The notes under the pieces are model-generated. The model saw only the letters and a program-made list of their open reading frames with translations. It did no database searches and was not told the origin of the DNA. A DNA stretch of 64,000 nucleotides from Brucella daejeonensis. GTDB taxonomy: Bacteria; Pseudomonadota; Alphaproteobacteria; Rhizobiales; Rhizobiaceae. A program made the translations under genes and the position numbers. The first letter of the stretch is position 1; every line of letters starts with the position of its first letter. Location of the stretch: assembly GCF_014199265.1 (NCBI RefSeq), contig NZ_JACIJG010000001.1:62001-126000 (forward strand). The letters are read 5' to 3'. Positions 1 through 10,744 of this stretch are shown in pieces.

Positions 1-285
1 CAGTCCGGCCAGTTGCAATATATCGAAGGCGAGAACCAGGCTCGCCGCCGCCGGATTAAGCCGGTGATTGGTGGGGAAACGGAACGCCAGATAGAGGTTG
101 AGCCAGGCCGAACAGGCAATCAGCGCAAGGCAGATGCCGACGGCAAAGGGAAATTGCAGATAGAGCGCGACGAACATCACCGCTGCCGTCTGCCCGGCTA
201 TGGCGAGCCAGCGTACCCGCACCAGTGTCGTAAGGCGCGGACGCCGCGAAAGGTTGGAAGCGCGATTTTCGAATTCTGCCTGCAT
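1..285 (-). CDS. regB: RegB/PrrB-like redox sensor histidine kinase, N-terminal part (cut by window edge)
   Basis: The first 95 codons of a minus-strand gene are present; the rest lies before base 1. The ATG at 283-285 follows a strong AGGGGAGG ribosome site. After a short basic N-terminus (RPRLTTLVRVRWLAIAGQ) come two hydrophobic segments at about residues 27-45 and 47-68, then a FDILQLAGL stretch at the edge. The segment RWxAxAGQ followed by paired membrane helices and FDxLQLA is characteristic of the membrane sensor domain of RegB/PrrB kinases, which sense quinone or redox state and phosphorylate RegA/PrrA. The kinase core is outside the window, so the call rests on the sensor region alone. 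A plain membrane histidine kinase of another family is the main alternative. Confidence 0.7.
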   Translation of the reverse strand, partial: MQAEFENRASNLSRRPRLTTLVRVRWLAIAGQTAAVMFVALYLQFPFAVGICLALIACSAWLNLYLAFRFPTNHRLNPAAASLVLAFDILQLAGL

Positions 286-370
286 GTTCCTCCCCTGTCT
301 TGCTCCTTATGAAACAAGGCCGGACGAAAATGCAAGCAGAACTGCGTTATCCGGTCGCAGGTGCCGTGGT

Positions 371-514
371 GGGACCTGTTGAGATTTTGGTTATGACGTG
401 CCGAAAATGGTGCGCTTTGAGAACCGGAGCGGAATGTACTTTTGGGTACATGAGCACCGGAAGCGCAGAAGGGTGCCATTTGCAGGCCGTCAGAGCCGAA
501 ATATCTCAGGTCCC
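371..514 (+). repeat. 144-bp structured repeat, copy 1 (overlaps hrpB stop codon)
   Basis: The ends are inverted: GGGACCTG at 371-378 pairs with CAGGTCCC at 507-514, and complementarity continues inward with small bulges. The core contains the conserved block ACCGGAGCGGA, then a TGTAC(N6)GTACA hairpin, then TGAGCACCGGA, followed by GCCATTTGCAG. The core is nearly identical to the copies at 51454 and 54410, while the outer arms are not. The right arm supplies the last two codons (Gly-Thr) and the TGA of hrpB. It may belong to, or be related to, the Brucella Bru-RS palindromic repeats, but those are reported as about 103 bp, so identity is not certain. Confidence 0.8.
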
Positions 515-2956
515 TCGTGGCTTGGCCCGGCGTGTTGCTTCAGCATTTGCCGGATCTTCCGGCCAGACGTGCTTGGGATAGCGTCCACGCATATCGGAGC
601 GCACGTCGGCCCAGGAGCCTTTCCAGAAACCGGGAAGATCGCGGGTGATCTGGATCGGGCGATGCGCCGGAGACAGAAGCTCCAAAAGCAGCGGCACCTT
701 GCCGTTCGCAATCGATGGATGCGTGCTTAACCCAAAAAGTTCCTGCACGCGCACGGCGATCACCGGCTCGTCGGCATCGTAGCGGATCGGAATATGCGAA
801 CCGGTCGGCACTTCAAAATGCGTCGGCGCAAGCTGATCGACGCTGCGTTGCAAATCGAAAGGCACGAGGCTCATCAGGCCGTTTTTCAGGACATGACCCG
901 GAATGCGGTCGAGCTGCGCCTCACCGGTTAGAAACGGCAGCAGCCAGTCATCAAGTTTCTCCAGAAGATTGTTATCCTCCATCGACGGCCACGGTTCGCC
1001 AAGCCCGCGATGGAGCCAGCCGAGGCGGCGGCGCAAAATATCGGCTTCCTTACCCCATGGCAGAATGGAAAGCCCATGCTCGCGCGTGGCAGCAATCACG
1101 CCTTCATCGGCCGCGGCACCCGAAGGCGCGGCAAGCGGCTTTTCCGAAAGTGCGATGGCTCCAATACGTGACCCTTCACGCGCGCGAAGCGCGTTCTTCT
1201 CCGGGTCGTAAACGACCTGTTTTCCGCTTTCTATTTTGCCACCAAGAGCCGTGCGGATTTCCGTTTCGGTGAGTTCGGCTGCGGCCAGAATACGGGTGCG
1301 CCCCGCCTTGCCCGACATATCGGCCACCACCAGCCACGGCGCACGGCTGAGGCTGATTGCGCTATCCACCTCACCGCCGCGCCCATTGGCAAGCAGAAAC
1401 TGCCCCGTCTGGCCACGGGCTTTTGCGATCCGGTCGGGATAGGCATCGATCAGCATACGGCCAACACTGGAACCGGCAGCTTCGCCCTTGTTCGGCACGT
1501 TTGCAGCCAGACGTTTCGCCAGTCCCCGCGCCCGGTGGGCGCGATCCGAACGGTCATTGCGGAAGCGCGACATGCGCGTTTCGAGATCGGTATCGTTACC
1601 GCCAAGCCCACGCTCGGTGAGGAGAAGGCTGAGTTCGGCTGCCCTTTGCGCCTCGCTGCGCTTGCCCGCTTCCGCGACCATATGGGCAAGGCGTGCTGGC
1701 AAGGCGAGCGCGCGCATGGCCTCGCCATCCGGCGTCAGACGTCCCCCCGCATCCAATGCGCCAAGCCGCGTAAGCAAAGCCTTTGCCTCGTTCAGCGCCG
1801 GTTTCGGCGGCATGTCGAGAAACTTTAGCGTCGTGGGATCAGTCACGCCCCATGCAGCCGCATCGAGCACCAACCCGGAAAGATCGGCTTCCAGAATTTC
1901 TGGCGGCGAGAAGGGTGCAAGCGCCGCTGTTTGTCCTTGATGCCAGAGGCGGATGGCAACGCCCGGCTCCGTTCGCCCGGCGCGACCAGCACGCTGATCC
2001 GCCGCCGCACGCGAAACACGCACGGTCTCAAGGCGGGTCAAGCCGGTGGCCGGTTCATATTTGGGCAGGCGGGCAAGGCCAGAGTCAATCACCACCCGCA
2101 CACCGTCAATCGTGATGGAGGTTTCGGCAATCGATGTCGCCAGCACCACCTTGCGTTTGCCCTGTGGCGCAAGCTTGATTGCCGCATCCTGTGTGCTGCC
2201 TTCCATCGCGCCATAGAGCGGTGCCAGCATGATATTTGCCGGCAAACGATCATCCAGAAGACGCGCTGTCCGCTCAATTTCGCCCTGCCCCGGCAGGAAA
2301 GCCAGAATGCTGCCCGTCTCGTCGGCCAGTGCATCACGGATGGCGCGCACCATCGCGTCTTCAATGCGTTCATCGGCTTGGCGCGCGCGATAGCGAATAT
2401 CAACCGGAAAGGCCCGGCCCTCGCTCTCGATCACCGGCGCATCACCCAGAAGCTGCGCCACCCGCGCACCGTCCAGCGTTGCCGACATGACGAGGATTTT
2501 GAGATCGTCGCGCAATGCTGCCTGCACGTCCAGCGCCAGCGCCAGACCGAAATCCGCATCGAGACTACGTTCGTGGAATTCATCGAACAGCACGGCGGCA
2601 ACGCCCTTGAGATCGGGATCGTCAAGGATCATGCGCGCAAAAACGCCTTCAGTGACGACGAGGATTTTTGTCTTCGCCGAGACTTTGCTCTCAAGCCGCA
2701 TGCGATAGCCGACCGTTTCGCCAATCTCTTCGTCCAAAAGCTGCGCCATGCGCCGCGCACTCGCGCGCGCCGCCAGACGGCGCGGCTCCAGAAGCACGAT
2801 CATGCCATCCCCGCGCCACGGCGCATTCAACAGATGGATTGGCACCAGCGTCGTCTTGCCGGCACCGGGTGGCGCAACAAGAACCGCGCTCGCATGCGTT
2901 TTCAAAGCATCATCGAGCTGAGGCAGAATATGGGTGACCGGCAGATCGTTCGGCAA
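506..2956 (-). CDS. hrpB: ATP-dependent helicase HrpB
   Basis: An 816-residue superfamily 2 DEAH-type helicase. Walker A GAGKT is at residues 31-35, DEFH (motif II, followed by ER) at 125-128, SAT (motif III) at 158-160 and QRAGRAGR (motif VI) near 325. The remaining roughly 450 residues match the length and layout of the HrpB C-terminal region. HrpB is a putative RNA helicase whose substrate is poorly defined even in model species. The start appears to be TTG at 2954-2956, because an in-frame TGA lies 9 bases upstream and no good ATG precedes the ATPase core; the ribosome site is weak. The last two codons and the stop lie inside a structured repeat. The neighbouring kinase gene is on the same strand about 220 bp downstream and is probably transcribed separately. 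Confidence 0.93.
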   Translation of the reverse strand: MPNDLPVTHILPQLDDALKTHASAVLVAPPGAGKTTLVPIHLLNAPWRGDGMIVLLEPRRLAARASARRMAQLLDEEIGETVGYRMRLESKVSAKTKILVVTEGVFARMILDDPDLKGVAAVLFDEFHERSLDADFGLALALDVQAALRDDLKILVMSATLDGARVAQLLGDAPVIESEGRAFPVDIRYRARQADERIEDAMVRAIRDALADETGSILAFLPGQGEIERTARLLDDRLPANIMLAPLYGAMEGSTQDAAIKLAPQGKRKVVLATSIAETSITIDGVRVVIDSGLARLPKYEPATGLTRLETVRVSRAAADQRAGRAGRTEPGVAIRLWHQGQTAALAPFSPPEILEADLSGLVLDAAAWGVTDPTTLKFLDMPPKPALNEAKALLTRLGALDAGGRLTPDGEAMRALALPARLAHMVAEAGKRSEAQRAAELSLLLTERGLGGNDTDLETRMSRFRNDRSDRAHRARGLAKRLAANVPNKGEAAGSSVGRMLIDAYPDRIAKARGQTGQFLLANGRGGEVDSAISLSRAPWLVVADMSGKAGRTRILAAAELTETEIRTALGGKIESGKQVVYDPEKNALRAREGSRIGAIALSEKPLAAPSGAAADEGVIAATREHGLSILPWGKEADILRRRLGWLHRGLGEPWPSMEDNNLLEKLDDWLLPFLTGEAQLDRIPGHVLKNGLMSLVPFDLQRSVDQLAPTHFEVPTGSHIPIRYDADEPVIAVRVQELFGLSTHPSIANGKVPLLLELLSPAHRPIQITRDLPGFWKGSWADVRSDMRGRYPKHVWPEDPANAEATRRAKPRGT

Positions 2957-3020
2957 GGCGTCTCACAGTTTTAAAATGCGTCCCGAGCGGTTTGCATCAG
3001 GGCATCGGTTTTGTCCAGAA

Positions 3021-3048
3021 TTGACATACTAGGGGCAGTATATAGGAT
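3021..3048 (+). promoter_or_regulatory. frmR promoter with overlapping CsoR/FrmR-type operator
   Basis: TTGACA at 3021-3026 and TAGGAT at 3043-3048, 16 bp apart, form a plausible sigma-70-type promoter 20 bases before the frmR start. Between them lies the inverted repeat ATACT (3026-3030), AGGGGC (3031-3036), AGTAT (3037-3041). A G-rich centre flanked by TACT/AGTA is the operator type known for RcnR, FrmR and other CsoR-family repressors. A repressor bound here would cover the promoter spacer, consistent with autoregulation of the operon. Confidence 0.7.
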
Positions 3049-3068
3049 TGATCCCATCGGGAGGTTCC

Positions 3069-3338
3069 ATGCCACATTCACCGGAAGACAAGAAGCGCGC
3101 GCTGACGCGCCTGCGCCGCATTCGCGGTCAGGCCGAAGCGCTGGAACGCGCGGTGGAAGCGGGCACGGAATGTGCAGCTCTTTTACAGCAGATCGCAGCT
3201 CTGCGCGGCGCGGCCAACGGGCTGATGGCGGAAGTGCTGGAAAGCCATTTTCGCGAGACATTTGCTCAGGAAACGCCAACCGATCCCGATACGCAAATCG
3301 ACGAAATCATGCGTATTTTACGCACCTACCTCAAATAA
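3069..3338 (+). CDS. frmR: Formaldehyde-responsive repressor FrmR (CsoR family)
   Basis: An 89-residue all-helical CsoR/RcnR-family repressor. The ATG at 3069 follows a GGGAGG ribosome site. With this start the protein carries Pro2, Cys35 and His60, the positions described for E. coli FrmR, where formaldehyde crosslinks Pro2 of one subunit to Cys35 of another. A start seven codons upstream would remove Pro2 from the terminus. The gene heads the operon that continues with formaldehyde dehydrogenase 36 bases downstream, so it probably represses the operon through the palindrome at 3026-3041 and releases it when formaldehyde accumulates. Sensing of formaldehyde rather than a metal is inferred from these residues and the neighbours. 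Confidence 0.92.
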   Translation: MPHSPEDKKRALTRLRRIRGQAEALERAVEAGTECAALLQQIAALRGAANGLMAEVLESHFRETFAQETPTDPDTQIDEIMRILRTYLK

Positions 3339-3374
3339 GTTCAGTAAAGACAGGCTGGAAAAGGAACCATCGCC

Positions 3375-4487
3375 ATGAAGTCACGCGCAGCCGTTGCCTG
3401 GGAGGCAAAAAAGCCGCTTACCATCGAAACCGTCGAGATCGGCGGGCCACGGGCTGGCGAAGTGCTGGTCGAAATCATGGCGACCGGCGTTTGCCACACC
3501 GACGCCTATACGCTGTCGGGCCTTGATTCCGAAGGCAAGTTTCCGGCAATCCTCGGCCATGAAGGTGCCGGTATCGTGCGCGAAGTGGGCGCGGGCGTGA
3601 CTTCGGTAAAACCCGGCGATCACGTCATTCCACTTTACACGCCCGAATGCCGCCAGTGCAAAACCTGCCTGTCGCAACGCTCGAACCTCTGCACGTCGAT
3701 CCGCGCCACGCAAGGCCAGGGCCTGATGCCGGACCGCACCACGCGCTTTTCCTGCGATGGCGGTGAGGTGTTTCATTACATGGGCTGCTCGACCTTCTCC
3801 AATTTCACCGTCCTGCCGGAAATCGCTGTCGCGAAAGTGCGCGAGGATGCCCCTTTCGACAAGATCTGCTATATCGGCTGCGGCGTCACCACCGGCATCG
3901 GCGCTGTGATCTACACGGCAAAAGTCCGCCCTGGTTCGAATGTCGTGGTGTTCGGTCTTGGCGGTATCGGCCTCAATGTCATTCAGGGCGCGCGCATGGT
4001 CGGCGCAGACAAGATCATCGGCGTGGACATCAATCCGTCCAAGGTGGAAATGGCGAAGAAATTCGGCATGACCGATTTCGTCAATCCGCGTGAGGTCGGC
4101 AATGACAAGGTGGTGCAGGCCATTCAGGATCTGACCGACGGCGGTGCTGATTATTCCTTCGATGCCACTGGCAATACCGATGTCATGCGTCAGGCGCTGG
4201 AATGCTGCCATCGCGGCTGGGGCGAATCCATCATCATCGGCGTGGCGGAAGCCGGCAAGGAAATATCCACGCGCCCGTTCCAGCTCGTCACCGGTCGCGT
4301 CTGGAAAGGCACGGCCTTCGGCGGCGCACGCGGCCGCACCGACGTGCCGAAGATCGTGGACTGGTATATGGATGGCAAGATCAATATCGACGATCTGATC
4401 ACCCACACCATGCCGCTCGACGAGATCAACACCGCCTTCGACCTGATGCATGAAGGCAAGTCCATCCGTTCGGTGATCGTCTATTGA
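3375..4487 (+). CDS. frmA: S-(hydroxymethyl)glutathione dehydrogenase (class III alcohol dehydrogenase)
   Basis: A 370-residue zinc-dependent medium-chain dehydrogenase that oxidises S-hydroxymethylglutathione (formaldehyde plus glutathione) to S-formylglutathione with NAD. Catalytic zinc ligands are visible as Cys40 and His62 in GHEGAG, with a further Cys in the IGCGVTTG segment. Structural zinc ligands are Cys92, Cys95, Cys98 and Cys106. The Rossmann fingerprint GLGGIG is near residue 193. Length matches class III enzymes. It also could reduce S-nitrosoglutathione, as known for the family. It sits between frmR and genes ending in S-formylglutathione hydrolase, which completes the pathway to formate. 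Also named adhC or flhA. Confidence 0.96.
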   Translation: MKSRAAVAWEAKKPLTIETVEIGGPRAGEVLVEIMATGVCHTDAYTLSGLDSEGKFPAILGHEGAGIVREVGAGVTSVKPGDHVIPLYTPECRQCKTCLSQRSNLCTSIRATQGQGLMPDRTTRFSCDGGEVFHYMGCSTFSNFTVLPEIAVAKVREDAPFDKICYIGCGVTTGIGAVIYTAKVRPGSNVVVFGLGGIGLNVIQGARMVGADKIIGVDINPSKVEMAKKFGMTDFVNPREVGNDKVVQAIQDLTDGGADYSFDATGNTDVMRQALECCHRGWGESIIIGVAEAGKEISTRPFQLVTGRVWKGTAFGGARGRTDVPKIVDWYMDGKINIDDLITHTMPLDEINTAFDLMHEGKSIRSVIVY

Positions 4488-4954
4488 TGAGCGAAAGAGA
4501 CCTCGTTTCCCATTGGGATGAAATCGACGACCTGACGCCGCGAGCGCTTTACGCGATGCTGAAGCTGCGCGTGGAGGTTTTCGTGGTGGAGCAGAAATGC
4601 CCCTATCCCGAGATCGACGGCAAGGATATCGGCGCGTTTCACCTGCGCATTCTCGATGGAGACGAACTGGCGGCGGCGCTTCGTGTGCTGCCGCCCGAAA
4701 AAGAGGCCGGTCCGGTGAAGATCGGGCGTGTCGTCGTGGCTCCGGCCTATCGGGGGTACAGGCTTGGCCAGAGGCTGATGAAGGAAGCGGTCAAATTCGT
4801 GCAGGCACGCTTTCCCGGCACCGCGATCGAGCTTGGCGGACAGAGCCATTTGCAGAAATTCTATCGCTCATTTGGCTTCGTGGTCATTTCGGACGAATAT
4901 GTGGAAGATGGTATTCCGCATGTGGACATGCGGCTTGAGCCTCTGGGAAGCTGA
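4487..4954 (+). CDS. ElaA-like GNAT acetyltransferase
   Basis: A 155-residue GNAT-fold protein of the ElaA subgroup. The N-terminal signature LRVEVFVVEQKCPYPEID and the acetyl-CoA loop RVVVAPAYRGYRLGQRLM are visible. The ATG at 4487 overlaps the stop of the dehydrogenase by one base (TGATG), so translation is probably coupled; an in-frame TTG three bases earlier is a less likely start. The substrate of ElaA is not established. Its place inside a formaldehyde operon suggests a role in detoxification or glutathione chemistry, but this is only inference from position. Confidence 0.88.
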   Translation: MSERDLVSHWDEIDDLTPRALYAMLKLRVEVFVVEQKCPYPEIDGKDIGAFHLRILDGDELAAALRVLPPEKEAGPVKIGRVVVAPAYRGYRLGQRLMKEAVKFVQARFPGTAIELGGQSHLQKFYRSFGFVVISDEYVEDGIPHVDMRLEPLGS

Positions 4955-4956
4955 TC

Positions 4957-5613
4957 GTGTTTCTTTTGCGTCGTCATATGTCTTTCTATATCGGCGCATC
5001 GGGCGGGGCGGCGGCATTCCTCCTCGCATGGCTGCTGAAAAGCCCGCTTGCTCCGGTCATCGGGGCAAACTGCTTTTTCGTGCTCTATCTGCTGCTGGCG
5101 GGTTCGGCGCTACCGCGCCTGACCCCATCATTCCTGAAGAAACACGCCGCGAGCGCGGACGAACCGGTCTGGTTCATTTTTCTGGTGACGTTCGCCACGG
5201 TGGTCGTGGCCGTTGCGTCGCTGTTCATTCTGGTTAACCAGCAAGAGAGGCCCGGCATCCTCGATCTTATCGTCACGCTTGCCGCCGTGCCGCTCGGCTG
5301 GGCAACCATCCATATGATGACGGCGCTGCATTATGCGCATGTCTACTGGCAGCCGGGCGATCCTGCCGGAACGGACGCCGAACATGCCAGCCACTATCGC
5401 GGCGGCTTCGAGTTCCCAGGAACGCAGGAGCCGTGCGGCTGGGACTTCACCTATTTCGCCTATGTCATCGGCATGACGGCGCAAACATCCGACACCAGCG
5501 TCACGACGTCCGCCATGCGCCGGGTCACACTCGTGCACAGCATCGTGTCGTTCTTCTTCAATACGGTTCTCGTCGCCGCCGCGGTCAATGTGGCGGTCGC
5601 GCTTGGGAGTTAG
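4957..5613 (+). CDS. DUF1345 family inner membrane protein
   Basis: A 218-residue membrane protein with hydrophobic segments at about residues 8-26, 32-50, 70-92, 100-118 and 190-214. The conserved C-terminal half, with FPGTQEPCGWDFTYFAYVIG and AQTSDTS, identifies DUF1345, a family of unknown function. The GTG at 4957 lies two bases after the preceding stop, behind a GGAAG; an ATG at 4978 is an alternative. It lies between the acetyltransferase and S-formylglutathione hydrolase with almost no spacing, so it belongs to the same transcript. No function should be assumed beyond a membrane location. Confidence 0.85.
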   Translation: MFLLRRHMSFYIGASGGAAAFLLAWLLKSPLAPVIGANCFFVLYLLLAGSALPRLTPSFLKKHAASADEPVWFIFLVTFATVVVAVASLFILVNQQERPGILDLIVTLAAVPLGWATIHMMTALHYAHVYWQPGDPAGTDAEHASHYRGGFEFPGTQEPCGWDFTYFAYVIGMTAQTSDTSVTTSAMRRVTLVHSIVSFFFNTVLVAAAVNVAVALGS

Positions 5614-5621
5614 AAATATCC

Positions 5622-6455
5622 ATGGAAACGATCTCGACCGCAAAAAGCTTCGGTGGAACGCAGGGCATCTATCGCCACAAAAGCGGGACCTGCCAATGCG
5701 ACATGACCTTCTCCGTCTTCCTGCCACCGCAGGCCGAACACGGTCCGGTGCCGGTTTTGTGGTATCTGTCCGGCCTCACCTGCACACATCAGAACGTGAT
5801 GGACAAGGGCGAGTATCGGCAAATGGCAGCAGAACTCGGAATTGCCGTCATTTGCCCGGATACAAGCCCGCGTGGCGATAATATCCCGGACGAAGCGGAT
5901 AACTGGCAATTCGGCAAGGGAGCAGGCTTTTATGTCGATGCCACACAGGCTCCGTTCGCGGAAAACTACCGGATGTATAGTTACATCACGCGGGAACTGA
6001 CCGGTCTGGTGGCGGAAAAATTTCCGCTCGATATGAGCCGTCAGGCAATTACCGGCCATTCCATGGGCGGGCATGGCGCGCTGACCATTGCGCTCAAAAA
6101 CCCGGACCGCTTCAAATCCGCCTCGGCTTTCGCTCCCATCGTGCAGCCATCGACGGCAGGCTGGTCGCGACCGGCGCTCGAAAAATATCTGGGACCGGAA
6201 GAGCGGGCATGGCGCGCCTATGATGCCACGCTGCTGATCGAAGACGGTTATCGCTTTCCAGAATTTCTGGTCGATCAGGGCACGGCAGACGGCTTTCTCG
6301 ATGAAGGCCTGCGCCCGTGGCTTCTGGAAGAGGCGTGCAAGAAGGCTGGCATTCCCCTCACGCTCAATATGCGCGAAGGCTACGACCATTCCTATTTCTT
6401 CATCTCGACCTTCATGGACGACCATCTGCGCTGGCACGCAGAGCGTTTGAAGTGA
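5622..6455 (+). CDS. fghA: S-formylglutathione hydrolase
   Basis: A 277-residue alpha/beta hydrolase of the esterase D family that splits S-formylglutathione into formate and glutathione, the step after the dehydrogenase at 3375. The nucleophile elbow GHSMGG places the catalytic serine at residue 147. An Asp near 224 (VDQGTAD) and a His near 257 (YDHSYF) complete the triad. The conserved YLSGLTCTHQN segment is near residue 48. The ATG at 5622 lies eight bases after the DUF1345 stop and gives the usual family length; reading further upstream would run into the preceding gene. It is the last gene of the operon and ends three bases from the convergent P450 gene. Confidence 0.95.
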   Translation: METISTAKSFGGTQGIYRHKSGTCQCDMTFSVFLPPQAEHGPVPVLWYLSGLTCTHQNVMDKGEYRQMAAELGIAVICPDTSPRGDNIPDEADNWQFGKGAGFYVDATQAPFAENYRMYSYITRELTGLVAEKFPLDMSRQAITGHSMGGHGALTIALKNPDRFKSASAFAPIVQPSTAGWSRPALEKYLGPEERAWRAYDATLLIEDGYRFPEFLVDQGTADGFLDEGLRPWLLEEACKKAGIPLTLNMREGYDHSYFFISTFMDDHLRWHAERLK

Positions 6456-6458
6456 TAA

Positions 6459-7856
6459 TCAGCGCTTCATCACCTTCATCGGCAAACCACCCTGCGGCTG
6501 GGTGGTGAGTTTCTGCACCGGCCACGGCTTCGTCGTTTCGAGAACCTCGAAGCGACGACCGTCGAGCAGGGTCGCCAGTGCAATGACCGCTTCCTGCAAG
6601 GCGAAGCTTGCGCCAATGCACACGCGCGGTCCCGCGCCGAACGGCAGATACTGGAAGCGGTCAAGTTTCTCGCGGTTTTCCGGCCAGAAGCGTTCCGGCA
6701 TGAAAGCGTCCGGCTGGTCCCAGTAGAGCCGGTGGCGATGGATCACCCACGGCATGACCAGCACGGTCGCGCCTTTCGGAATTTCGAGATCGCCAAAGCG
6801 ATCATTTTGCGCCGCCTCGCGGTTGATCGACGGTGCGGGCGGATAAAGCCGCATTGCCTCTTCGAAGGCGGCGCGTGTGCAAGGCAGGCTTGCGAGCCAG
6901 TCCTGCGGCGGCAGATCGCGCCCGCCTTTGGCGAAGAAGTCGTCGATTTCAGCCTCGATGCGCTCCCGCTCCAGCGGCGCCTTGGCGAGCAGATAAAGCG
7001 TCCAGCCAAGCGCGCGCGCCGTCGTTTCATGCCCCGCCCCGATGAAGGTAATGATGTTGTCCTCGATTTCGGAGCGGCTCAGCCCTTCCGGCCCTTCGGC
7101 GCGCAGAAGGAGGGTCAGAAAATCGTTCGGAACGTCCTCGCCGCCGTCCATGCGTGCCCTGCGCAACGCGATCGTGTCGGAAACCAGTTGGCGGAAGAAC
7201 CCAAGCGACTGCTGGCCGCGCAGCCGCGTGAGGCGCGGCAGCCAGTCCGGCAGGCCCAGGAGATCGAACGGATCGACCCGCCCCATCGTCTCGAACAGCT
7301 TGTCGATCTGGCGCGCAAAATCGTTCGGATCGCCCGCGATCTCGCCGGAAAACAGCGTTTCGGCCAGAATATCATAGGTCAGGAGCGTCATGTCATGGGC
7401 GACATCGGTGATGACGCCGCTCGTCCGATAGCGTTCGGCAAAGCGGAGGGAACGGTCGCGCATGGTCGCGGCAAAGCCGCCGATATGGCGTGGCGTGAAG
7501 ACCGGCGCCATGGCCTTGCGCGAGCGTTTCCAGACCTGACCCTCGGCGGTAAGCAACCCGTCGCGCAGCAGCGGGCGCAACACGCGCTGACGTATGGCGG
7601 ACATGGGATAATTGGCGGCGTTGTCGACCAGCACATGGCGGATCAGCCCCGGATCGTTGGCGATGATTGTCTTCATGCCGAACCAACTGACGGAAATCCA
7701 TCGCTCGTTATAGGAAGGCTCGCCCCACAATTCGAGCGGGTTGCGATAGACCACGCGCATCATCTCGAACCGTCCGACCGGCTTTTCGCGCGGGCGCGGC
7801 GCGGGCGGCACGAATGGGGCGGGACGTTCCGTCATGGTGATCGCGGTTTCCATCAA
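6459..7856 (-). CDS. Cytochrome P450
   Basis: A 465-residue soluble P450. The I-helix AGHETTARAL (oxygen activation) is near residue 275, ExxR appears as EEAMR, and the heme-binding loop FGAGPRVCIG places the proximal cysteine at residue 413. There is no N-terminal membrane anchor. The AGHETT helix and the overall pattern resemble CYP4/CYP102-like bacterial P450s that often act on fatty acids, but substrate cannot be told from sequence. No ferredoxin or reductase gene adjoins it, so electrons must come from partners encoded elsewhere. It is convergent with the formaldehyde operon and its start lies about 250 bases from the divergently oriented gyrB. Confidence 0.94.
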   Translation of the reverse strand: MMETAITMTERPAPFVPPAPRPREKPVGRFEMMRVVYRNPLELWGEPSYNERWISVSWFGMKTIIANDPGLIRHVLVDNAANYPMSAIRQRVLRPLLRDGLLTAEGQVWKRSRKAMAPVFTPRHIGGFAATMRDRSLRFAERYRTSGVITDVAHDMTLLTYDILAETLFSGEIAGDPNDFARQIDKLFETMGRVDPFDLLGLPDWLPRLTRLRGQQSLGFFRQLVSDTIALRRARMDGGEDVPNDFLTLLLRAEGPEGLSRSEIEDNIITFIGAGHETTARALGWTLYLLAKAPLERERIEAEIDDFFAKGGRDLPPQDWLASLPCTRAAFEEAMRLYPPAPSINREAAQNDRFGDLEIPKGATVLVMPWVIHRHRLYWDQPDAFMPERFWPENREKLDRFQYLPFGAGPRVCIGASFALQEAVIALATLLDGRRFEVLETTKPWPVQKLTTQPQGGLPMKVMKR

Positions 7857-10546
<2,690 letters not shown>

Positions 10547-10598
10547 TAAAAGTAACCCCGAAAGACCGAACAGTTTTTCGGGATTCTGCCCGCCAATG

Positions 10599-10690
10599 AG
10601 AGCATTTTTAGCAAAAGTGGAAACCGGTTTTGCGCCTGGAAATGCATAAAAACAAATAGATAGAGTACTTCCAACGATTCCATTTAAACA
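10599..10690 (-). repeat. Intergenic repeat of the RIME-like type, copy A
   Basis: Read on the minus strand this stretch runs ACTCTATCTATTTGTTTTT, then a CGCAAAACCGGTTTCCACTT block, then TTTTGCTAAAAATGCTCT. The same order of blocks occurs on the plus strand at 19305-19400. Such elements are scattered between genes in Rhizobiales. It lies just after gyrB and before the helicase terminator. Confidence 0.65.
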
Positions 10691-10701
10691 GGAACCGCCA
10701 A

Positions 10702-10730
10702 AAAAAGCCTCGGATTTTCCGAGGCTTTTT
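10702..10730. terminator. Bidirectional intrinsic terminator between gyrB and the DEAD-box helicase gene
   Basis: AAAAAGCCTCGGA and TCCGAGGCTTTTT form a perfect stem with a three-base loop, giving T-runs on both strands. It can end both convergent genes, gyrB and the helicase at 10745. Confidence 0.9.
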
Positions 10731-10744
10731 CGTTTAAGGACTGT

